From Macrostomum hystrix (Eukaryota; Platyhelminthes; Macrostomidae), in assembly GCA_950097015.1 (NCBI GenBank), contig CATNEN010000025.1, positions 5,074,001-5,138,000 of the forward strand: 64,000 nt of DNA, given 5' to 3'. Every line of letters starts with the position of its first letter. Position 1 is the first letter of the stretch. Positions 11,672-21,700 of the stretch are shown piece after piece. A program made the position numbers and the translations under genes. A model generated the notes under the pieces. It had not been told where the DNA came from. It did not search any database and was given only the letters and a program-made list of their open reading frames with translations.

Positions 11672-12012
11672 TAATAATAATAATTGCAGGAGGGCTGCGG
11701 GCAATGACACATAGTTTGTTGACACTAGACCCGCAGCCAGCGAGGAGGCCTCCTGAGCACACACGCACACAGATACCGTACGCAGGCACACGCTCACACA
11801 GGTGTGTACATCTGCCCTGACTTTCTCATTGTCAGGCAGTGTACACTCTCACTGTGCCTTGGAGGTTGGCCCTCAAGGGCGTAAATTGCACGACAAGCCC
11901 CCAAGCCTTCTCTCCGCGGCTGCGCCCCAAATAAATGTGGCCTCGCCGTGGAATCGAACTTAGGGACTGTGATGCGAGTGGCAAACGCGTTAACCGCTCT
12001 GCCACCGACTAT
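11672..12012 (-). mobile_element. SINE family 1, copy b, near full length
   Basis: Minus-strand copy. The tRNA-like head with box A (TGGCAGAGCGG, 12005-11995) and box B-like GTTCGATTCC (near 11950) is at the right; the body (GGGCGCAGCCGCGGAGAGAA and GTGTGCTCAGGAG) runs left to a TTA microsatellite tail at 11672-11690. The polarity and tail make it the best reference copy for the family here. Confidence 0.78.
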
Positions 12013-12515
12013 CCTTACAGAGGGGGTAGCATGCTTTGTCAATGGAGTAGCAGGAATTCACAAGCAATAGCGTAATTAACAATAATTTACCTGTATTTGA
12101 CCAGTTGTAGCATATTATTGACCAGACGGCATACATTTTTAGGGAACAGCATGTATTATTGCGGGAACTTCATCGAATGTTGAGAGTCGGATAAGTTTAT
12201 GGGGAGCATTAATTATCGGGGGGGGGGGTAGCAAGCTTTTAGGCGCGTGATTTTATTCCCTCACTGTGGGTATTGGTTGTAAGTCAATTTATGCGAGTAC
12301 TAAAAATGAAAACTCATATGTATGTGTCAATTCGATCACTCAATGTAAAAGTGGTCTTATTGTTGTTCTACTTTGTCGGAATTTCGCTATTCTTGCTCTA
12401 AAAGATTCGACCTTTTACGAGATGATACACGTTAATTTCAAAATAATTAGCTATTGCTAATTGCTAACGACTATTGCTAACCTATGGAAAGAACCGAGCG
12501 AATTAACATCTACGC

Positions 12516-13406
12516 TAGAGATGCCAAAAACCGGCCCTTTTTGAGAACCGGTTAACCGGTTTGAAAACCGCCTTTTATAAGAAAACCGGTCTTTAAAAAC
12601 CGGTTTGTGTGCCAAGTTTTTAAAAAGCACTAAATAAGCATAGAAGATAGAACTTATATACAATCGTGAATTTGCTAAAGGTGTGCGTGCCGATTAATAA
12701 TAATAAAAGTTTCTTGGAATTATTAATTTTAAATTTGTTATAGTTAGGTTTCGCGGAAATTGAATATCGCGCCAATTCAAATTTTCCGTGGACTTTCTTC
12801 GGAATCGTTCCGTAGCCAATGCGAACTAAATGCGAAATAAAATAAAGACCCAATGCGAACTTACTATAAATTGAGATTTAGTTCGGATCAGTTCGTAACT
12901 AATTCGCGAACTCTTAATTTTGCTGAATAATAACTTTAAACTTAATGATGTAGCTCGTACTGGTAGCAACGATTGATTAATTTGATGATTTTGGCCAAGG
13001 CAAACTGGTCACAGTCTCGAAATGGCGGTACCCTGGGATGGTTAGATTAGAAACGGCGAACCCATGATGTTTTTAGGTTTAGACTTAGATAGTTTTAGAT
13101 TAGGCCCCAATTTAGATTTATACTTCAAGTTCAACTTAGATTTAATTTCAAGTTTAATTTTAAGTTTAATGTTCAATTTGAAAGGACTTAGTAGCGCTGC
13201 CACCACGAAGCAAATTTTGTTACCAGTTTTTTTTCTCCAAAGTGCAAAAATTGTGACTCTGTGAGACATAATTAAAATAAAAAAACCCATTAAAAGCCGT
13301 CAAAAAACCGGACAAAAAAACGGGTTTTTTAGAACCGGTTTTCCTGCTAAAAACCGTTTTTTTAAACCGGTTTTAAACCGGTTGGCAAAACCGGTTGGCA
13401 TCCCTA
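12516..13406. mobile_element. hAT-like non-autonomous transposon, 891 bp, 8-bp TSD
   Basis: Flanked by ATCTACGC at 12508-12515 and 13407-13414, a perfect 8-bp duplication. Ends are TAGAGATGCCAA and, reverse-complemented at the right, TAGGGATGCCAA. Both subterminal regions (12530-12605 and 13300-13400) are packed with the palindrome AACCGGTT and its half sites, likely transposase-binding or strand-folding repeats. The interior has no transposase. Called hAT-like from duplication length and end sequence. Confidence 0.75.
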
Positions 13407-13414
13407 ATCTACGC

Positions 13415-14774
13415 AAACTTGATGTAACAACAAAATATGACTTCACGACGTCACAATGGCTTCAAGCGTTATTCAATAAAAAAATAAATGAAGAGCATAC
13501 GTAGCAGTTAGCGCTAATTTATTATTAAAACGAAAGAAAAGCATTTTGAGCATTGCTGCAATTGTTATTTGATTCAAAACTAGGAAAGGATCGATAGTCC
13601 TGTTTTAATAGTAGCTAATGGAATTATTCATTTTTAAGTTCAGCGTTTGTTCGAACAGGGCAGCAATCATTTTTTATCTATATTTTGAAAGCGGAATGTT
13701 TCAAGCAGAAATTTTCAAGAGAAAGAATGAGATGCCCAGGCTATAGCAGAATAGTTACGGTAAGGCCAACTGTTTCAAGAGAATAAAATGATTTATTGAG
13801 AGGGTAGCATGAATTTATCAACTGGCTTGCAAAAAATTACGATTAAAAAAATTCATTTTTTGGGTCTTAGACTGAATGATTGTGTAATCAATTGTGATGC
13901 TCTTTGTGATTCTCAAAGTGGTTTTGCGCCAGTTCAATGTATAAAAACAATTGATGGTCTCTATCGGCAAACCCGCTGGCGGCATGCCGCTATGGCTATC
14001 CAATGATGTCATGCCGCAGCAATTTTTCTGCAGTTTTCCATAAATAAATGTTACCAGTCAAATACAGGTTTCTTTCCAGTCAACCAAAAATATAAAAAAT
14101 AAAAACTTGCTTGTTTGTATGTTCGCAATAGATCTCCCGAACGGCTTAACCGATTTTCACAATTCCTTCGCTAAAAGACGTCAAATGGACCGAATCGGTG
14201 CAGTATTTTATTTAAGCTTAGCTTTATTTCTAAGGGGATTAAATATTCGAAAAAAACAGTTCTAGATAGGCTTTTCTAATGAATTTCTTGTTCACAGCAT
14301 TTACTATTTTATTGATTGCATCAGAGCCAGTGTTGATAACGCACTGATAAGAACTAAGGGAGCGGCTGGTGAAAACAACCTAGTTTTCGGCTGGTGAGAT
14401 TTGGAATAGATTCAAGTGATGCAAGCCAAACACAAATACTTTGCGAATGTCAAATTTTTTGGATAAAAATAGTTAAAACTCGATCTACATTCCGCGCATT
14501 GTTTTCCACTCTTTCATTAACGTTTGCAGATTTCAAACCGCAGCAACAGGGTTCACTTGCCTTGAAAAAAGTAAAAGGGGGACGGCTTCGCTGGAGCAAC
14601 GAAGCCCTTTGGCGTCGCTAAGGTACGTCAGTCCACGCGTCGACGGGTGAGACTCTGGCTACCACGCTTGAGCGGGCGCTGCAGGTGCTGCAGCATGCCG
14701 TCCTGGCTGAGCTGTGGTGCTGAGTAGTCCTGAGTCCGGAGTCCCGCACTGATGCATCATCTAGTCAACCCGCG
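13415..14774. other. Intergenic, no gene seen
   Basis: Contains a last trace of the 21-bp satellite family at about 13730-13820 (GGGTAGCATGAATTTATCAACTG). No coding frame with splice or start support was seen. Confidence 0.45.
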
Positions 14775-14850
14775 AATCGCATGTCAAGCCCTCCAAGTCT
14801 TCTCTCCGCTGCTGCGTCCCAAATGAATGTGGCCCTGTCACGGATTCCAG
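14775..14850 (-). mobile_element. SINE family 1 fragment, copy c
   Basis: A 75-bp diverged piece matching the junction of head and body of the family (CAAGTCTTCTCTCCGCTGCT, then AAATGAATGTGGCC). Truncated at both ends. Confidence 0.5.
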
Positions 14851-15210
14851 AATTCGGAGCCAACGATGTTTATCCTATATTCTCTGTACATTTTCAGGAT
14901 TTTGGCTCGCATTTACAGTGGCACTACCAAGGGTGAAATTCCCCACCCCGACAATTTTTTCCTGCATCCGAATGGAGCAACACAAGCACACGAAACTCAA
15001 GAACACGGGCCAACTTGTTGTTGCGTATCTTCTGAAACAAGAATCTAGTCGCCAGCTCTTCAGACCGTCGAGATATTCAATGGTTCTGGCCGAAGATCAG
15101 ATTTTTCCCACAAGTTATAGTGCATTTCATACACCCATATACACGAATTAGCACTGCGCCTCAGTGGGGCCTTGCCAGGCCTTCAAAATTTATGAGCATG
15201 CCGCCCGAAT

Positions 15211-15513
15211 GTGCCTGCATCATCTCCGTCTTCGGTGGTCACGTACCTTTATCTAGACGGACTGCTGGACCTTCAAGGGCTACAGCAGGTGGATATAGGC
15301 CACTATGGACATCCTCCAATTTTACTGATCAAGCCAAAATATAAGGCGCAGCTCAACCACAGTACACCATCGCCTAGTCTGTCAACCAATCAGTCACCAC
15401 CCATGCCAACGCTGTTAGCATTCGGGTGCTGCCAAAAAGATTTTCAGGGGGTATACAAACGGGCGGCAAAATGGCTTGTTAGTCCTACTGTTAATGACTC
15501 ATCTATTGTTTGA
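15211..15513 (+). other. Open frame of unknown status, 100 codons
   Basis: A plus-strand frame containing LYLDGLLDLQGLQQVDIGHY and then HPPILLIKPKYKAQLN has protein-like composition and ends in TGA at 15511-15513. It is preceded by a weak acceptor-like TTTATCTAG at 15252-15260. I do not recognise it. It could be a terminal exon of an unseen gene, a decayed gene or chance. It is convergent with FBXO16 and ends about 140 bp before that gene's poly(A) signal. Confidence 0.2.
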
Positions 15514-15652
15514 GAGTCTAACCACAGATAATTGGCTGAGATTTCTAATTAACAGCCTAATTAACCAAATTTCATATACCTGTACAATTAAAAAACAGCA
15601 AAGTATTGTTTTTGCTGGCCGCACAGCGGACATTTTGAAAATGTAGCCAATA

Positions 15653-15658
15653 TTTATT
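15653..15658 (-). promoter_or_regulatory. Poly(A) signal of FBXO16
   Basis: AATAAA on the minus strand, about 75 nt past the stop codon at 15734-15736. Confidence 0.6.
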
Positions 15659-15733
15659 GTAGATTAGTCAGTGTAAGTACGCTGTACTAGAACTCAAATA
15701 CATCTAGCAGTACGTTTAAAGCTGACGATTACA

Positions 15734-18700
15734 TCATTCCTCCACGTCGGGGTCTTGCAGGGTCCAAGGCCGCGACTGAGTCAGCTGACCGTCCAACAAA
15801 GTCTCCACGAGGTACCCGCCGCCGCCATCGCCAATTCCAGCCGTGGCGGCGAGGTCAACGGTCTTCGAGTTGACTTTGCCAGCGAAGCTTGCCTCAGCTT
15901 TCCCGCGAGACGCTGAGTCCGACTGGAGCCTCTGCGGAGTGAGAAGCAATGGGCGTATGCCTCAAACCGCCTACTTGTTAGTAGGAACTGAGGAGATATT
16001 CTCTGATTTATAAATGCGAATTTATGCAGAAGAGGGCCCGGCTCACCTGGTGCAGAGCACGAATGTTCACTGCGTGCCGCTTGGCGGAGGCGGCGTCGGC
16101 TGCAACCACGCTGGCTGCGTTGGCGGGTAGCTTTCCGGTGCCAGTCAGCACGACGCTGCGCATTCTGCATCAGTAGGGTAGGAGTTTTTCTCGAGTTGGG
16201 AACTGGCCTTGTATTGCTATGGTGATTCTATATATTCATATTATCTAATCAAGGTAGGAAGGTGTAAGCCTAGTTAGTCTGAGGAAGAGGTCTCGAGTTC
16301 GAACGTTCGGCCCAAGTGAAAAAACTTGCTGCACTTAAGCAAGATAAAAAATATTTGCAGGGCAATGGCCAGTGGCGCATCATTTGTTGGCAGTAGACCT
16401 AATATGCCAATAATAACAATGAAAACAATAATTCCGATTACCCTACTTTTGTCTGATGTGCAGCCGACAGCACAGCCGCAGCTATTATGCGGCGCATCTG
16501 AAGGCTGCGGACGGCTGTTCAGTCCATGGACTAAAGGGACGCCACACCCACCCTCAATTACCCCAGCTGATGCTGGTACCCATTTATCTGCTGGGTGAAC
16601 TGAAGCAACGCAAAGTTAAGTTTCACCCCTAAAGGTGACACTATCGTTCGAGTGGAGTCGGGAATCGAACCCTGGTCTTCCTTCCTTGCTTTCTCCATTC
16701 AGCCGGCAGTCAGCGAGAAGCAATTCTGCCCATTTCGCTGACTCCTGAGCACACACGCACACAGATACTATACGCATGCTCACACAGGTGTGTACATCTG
16801 CCCATGGCTTTCTCATCGTCAGGCAGTGTACACTCTCACTGTGCCTTGGAGGTTGGCCCTCAAGGGCGTAAATTGCACGACAAGCCCCAAAGCCATCTCT
16901 CCGCGGCTGCGCCCAAAATGAACGTGACCTCGCCGCGGAATCGAGCTCACGGACCTCGGTGCGAGAGGCCACTCGTTAGACCGCTCTGCCACTGACCCCC
17001 TACTTAGGCAAAATACCTAATTCAATTTAGCTTGAGGTACATTTGGATGTACATAAATAGCTGTACACAGCTTAACTCCATGTATTATTAATTATTCGAT
17101 GGAACAGCTTTACTCTCTCGTGTGCCTCCATGAGAACCATACGGCCTTAATTACTCACGTGTTATGCGGCTGTGGCTCCTTCCGCCGGCTCTCCATTAGC
17201 TGAACGTCCCGACTGTCCAGGTAGTTGTAGCGCATTGTGTCCACCGGATGCTTGTCCGGAGCGCGCCAAACCGCGCCAGACAGCGTCCGCTTCTTAGCCA
17301 GCTCGGCCTCGCGCTTGGCCTTGGCTTTGCGCGCCTTCGCCTCCTCCTGACGCCTGGCCATCTCCTGCAGCCGTTGCATCTCCTTCAGGGTGGGGCCCTC
17401 CACCTGAGAGCGCAAATGCGACAGTGCTAAAAGTCACTCTAAGCGACAGTTAGTGCAATGTCTCCCAAGACTACAAGTTGAAAGTGCCCGATACTCAAGA
17501 GGTATCGAACTATCGTCAAGATATTAAATATTAAACTCGGACAGCAAGAAGCAGGAACTTGTTTTAGTACTAACTATTAATTACAAGCTAATTGCTTAGT
17601 GGTCGAAAATGGCTTCTCGAAGTCCGTAATGTTAGCTCTGTATCGAGCAAAGAATGACCGAAAAAAAATAATTGCTGAAAGGCTCCGGGCAATGGCATAT
17701 CATTTGGTGACACTAGACCCGCAGCCAGCAAGGAGACAATTCTGCCCATTCCGCTGACTCCTCCTGAGCACACACGCACACAGATACCGTACTCAGGCAC
17801 ACAATCACACAGGTGTGTACATCTGCCCTGACTTTCTCGTCATCAGGCAGTGAACACTCTCACTGTGCCTGAGGTTGGTCCTCAGGGCGTAAATTGCACG
17901 ACAAGCACCCAAGCCTTCGCTCGCACCGGCGGGACACAATGCCTGTGAGGTATGAGTCAGACCAGGCCTACGGGCTAAGGTCTGCGATGCCTCACACCTG
18001 CAGTCGTTTTTTGAGCAGGCTTAGCAGGAATGGAGCCCTGTGCCTCCGGGTGCAGGAATCCTCTCCACGTTGTCCCGTCAGCTGACCCATGGGTACACGT
18101 CCCGCGAGTGTTCAAGGCTGACCCTAGGGCAGCCGGACAGAATGGGCAACAGCGTTGGATGACCCATCCAGGGCCTCCGGCCTAACTGGGTACCTCTAGC
18201 CCCGGCTGGAGGGAAAGGTGTCACCCTTTGACCTTAACAGGGTATGCGGCCAGTCCGCAGCGTTCGTGCACCTGTGCGTGATCAGGTACCTCTGGCTACG
18301 GCTCTGAGGGAAAGTTGTCACCCTTTGACCTTAACAGGGTATGCGGCCAGTCCGCAGCGTTCGTGCACCTGTGCGTGATCAGGTACCTCTGGCTACGGCT
18401 CTGAGGGAAAGGTGTCACCCTTTGACCTTAACAGGGTATGCGGCCAGTCCGCAGCGTTCGTGCACCTGTGCGTGATCAGGTACCTCTGGCTACGGCTCTG
18501 AGGGAAAGGTGTCACCCTTTGACCTTAACAGGGTATGCGGCCAGTCCGCAGGCCTCGGCGCTGGCCAAATAGCGCCCTCTAATGTCCCAGTGTTGACCGT
18601 GCTGATGGACGCTTGACCAGGGAGTAGTCTGGCCTCCTACGGTTCCTCCCGGTGGTCCTGGCATCCCACCCCGGGTTGTAACTTGTCTTTTTTGGCTGCC

Positions 18701-21700
18701 CCCGCTCAGCTTTGGGATCGCGGCTGAGCGGGTTATTCCTGCATGTGTCTACAGGAAGCCCCTCTCCTCTTTGCAGCTTCTAATGGCTTCCAGCCTTCCA
18801 ACTGCTCCGGCCGAGGACACCATGGTGCCCGAGGCCATACACGCTGCGGCGCCCGGGCTAGCTGGCCCCGCGACCGCCACAAATGCCGCGCTGCCCAACT
18901 CGCGCGATGACCGGGGCGCTAAGCGCTCCACAACCTCTGGAGCGGCAAAGCGTCGTAGGCGCTTAATGGCCCACGGCAAGCCGGCTCCATCGACCGAGGA
19001 CCGGGCCCAGGCCAGAGGGGCCGAAGGGGCTCTGCCTAGGGCGGGGGCTGGGGCGGGGGGCCTTGCGCCTCCTGCCCAGGCTCCTGCACGGGGCGGAGCC
19101 CACGACGCCCCGAGGCCAGGGTCGCGGGCCAAGGAGGTCCCGGCGCCCATCCGGACGGCGGCTCGGCCTGAAGGAGAAGCGGAGGCAGAGGGCCCTGTGC
19201 CCACCGCCGACGCTGATCCCGAGGGTGGGGTCGCCACCGGACAGGGCCCGGGACCACATGCCACCTACGCCGCCATCGCACGTAGGCAACCTGCCGTTGT
19301 CATCACCGGCAGAGACGGAAAAAGGCTGAGCAGCGAACAGCTCAGCAACATTTGCCGCAACATAGATGCTATGCTGTGGCAACTTCAACTGAAGGGCGAG
19401 CCCCTGGCGGTCGGCGCAAGCGCTACCAGGGAATCGTGCTTCGTCGTCTGGCCCGGCGACGCGGAATCAGGGCGGCGGCTCCTTGAGTTGCTGCCCACGC
19501 AGAGCTGGGCGGCTGGCCTCGACTTCCTCCGGGAGAACGAGCCACCAAAGACCAAGCGACACCGCATTTTCGTCCCGGCGAAAAGTGTCGTCACCAGCGC
19601 TGAGGACCTCCGCATGGGCCTCATCGCGATGAACCGGGAGCTGCCGATAGCGGGCCTGATCGTGCACCGCACGATCCTGCGCCCCGATGGCACCGGGTTC
19701 ACCGCCATTCTGGGCCTGTCCGAGCAATGGACACGCCGATACCCAGATGGCGCCAACATCTGCATTGGTCTGTGGAAGACCAAAATCTTCGCCTTCGAGG
19801 CAGATAAAACTCGAGGTCAGACCGGGCCCACCACCGTACCGGCCACTGAAGGGTCCTCGGACCCCGAGGTTGGGACTGGGGGCAGGGCCCAGTCGTCTCG
19901 CCAAAAAAGGCCAGAGCGTGCCATCGCTGGCAGCTCTGAGCGTCGCCCCGCGCGCATCACAAAGCGCCGGGGCCTTCTCCAGCGGGCCTCCGAGGTGGTG
20001 CGAACCGCCAGGATGGCCCAGCTGCGCGCTGAGATGCGCGGTGGCCCACCGGGGCAGGCGCCGCATCCAAGGGCTACGGGGGAGGCCTCTAAGGTGCCCA
20101 GCTCCATCGAGCAGGGCCCTTCGAGCGCCCCTCCCACGGCCCAGGGTGCGGTGTCGGCACCGGTTGAGGGTGACTCTGGGCCTGGGCTCGGGGCCGGGGG
20201 TGGGGACTGGGCGGCTGACCCCGTCGAGTTCCCGCCTCTGGCTCGGGGCCGGGGCACGGAGGAGCCCATGGCTACCGACATCGACCCGGAGGAGGAGGAC
20301 CGCCTTCTGGCTGAGTCCCCCTCCAAGTAGACCTCTGCCTGCATGATGATCCCCGGAATATCATGTCTGCAAGTTAACACCCAGCACTGCGTGGCAGCAT
20401 CAGTCAATCTGATGCGCACGACAGAGCGCACGATGCCGGGCCTTGTACTTGTGCAGGAGCCCTGGTTATCAAAAAACAAGCCAAGTAACATTCCTGCTGG
20501 CTATGACTGCTTCTGCATGGCAGACTCTGTCCGCCCTAGATCACTGATCTATGCTGCAAAAGCCTTAAATGCGTGGATGAGACCCGATCTCTCTAACGGG
20601 GACATCTGCGTCATCCAATCTGCACACATTGTGCCCAACAAGTTGACCCTCGTGGCATCCGCCTACCTGGCAGGCGACGCCCCCGTGGTCAGCGATACCC
20701 TCGTCGCCCTCTGTGATTTCGCCAGGGCACGAAATTTTGAGCTGCTCCTCGCGGGAGATGCAAACTCGCATCACACCCACTGGGGTAGCTCAAAAATCAA
20801 TGACCGCGGCGAAGAGCTCCTGGCCTTCGTTAGCGGCACGCCTCTTAACTTCTGCAATGTGGGCAACACGCCCACGTTCGACAATGGGCGGTGGGCTGAG
20901 GTGCTTGACGTCACCCTGGCCTCACCCGGCATCCTCCCAAGGGTGCTGGGGTGGGAGGTGTGGGAGACCGAAAGCTCGCTCTCGGACCACCGCTTCATTC
21001 GCTTCAACATCGGTACCCCCGATAAGAAGCAAAAGCCTATTTGGAGGCGTAATGTCAGAAACACCGACTGGCCCGTGTTCAGCCAAAAGCTGCATGAGGG
21101 CCTTCGGGATTCCGACCCCTCCATGGCCATGGCAACCACGCAGGACCTAGATGGAGTGGCTGCCCTGCTGGGCGGCGCCATCACTGAGGCCTACGAAATG
21201 GCTTGCCCGCTCAAAGCCTACAAAGGCAAAAAATCAGCCCCCTGGTGGAACCCCGAGCTCGGAGTCCTGAGACGCCGAGCAAAGGCTCTCCAGAGGAGGC
21301 TGAAAATCTCGCACGACCCTGATGACAAAGAGGCCTATACTCGCGCCATCCATGAGTTTAAGGGCCGGGTCAGAAGGGCAAAAGCGGACAAGTGGCGACA
21401 ATACTGCGAAGGGCTTGAGGGCTCGCGGCCCACGGCCCGCGTGGTAAAGGCGCTCACCAACGACCGCTTCTCCAAGCTCTCATCGATCAAAAAGCCAGAC
21501 GGCTCGATCACGGAGCGCCCGGAGGAAACGCTCGAGCTTATGCTAGGGCATTTCTTCCCGAGTGTACCGGCGCACTTTGGCCCAGACGACCACTCACGTG
21601 GAGGTCAGGGCCTGGCTCAGTCACTCGTCACGAATGACCGCATCGTTCGCGCGGCAAAGTCATTCAACCCTTTCAAAGCACCTGGGCCAGATGGTATTTA

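Noticed and set aside
14100..14180. Phrase TTTGTATGTTCGCAATAGAT followed by a short AT-rich stretch, which looked like a transposon end
   Set aside because: No inverted partner, target duplication or second copy found in the window.
18749..20491. Minus-strand frames of 130-224 codons opposite LINE ORF1
   Set aside because: Shadows of GC-rich coding DNA; Pro/Arg/Gly-rich composition with no domain.
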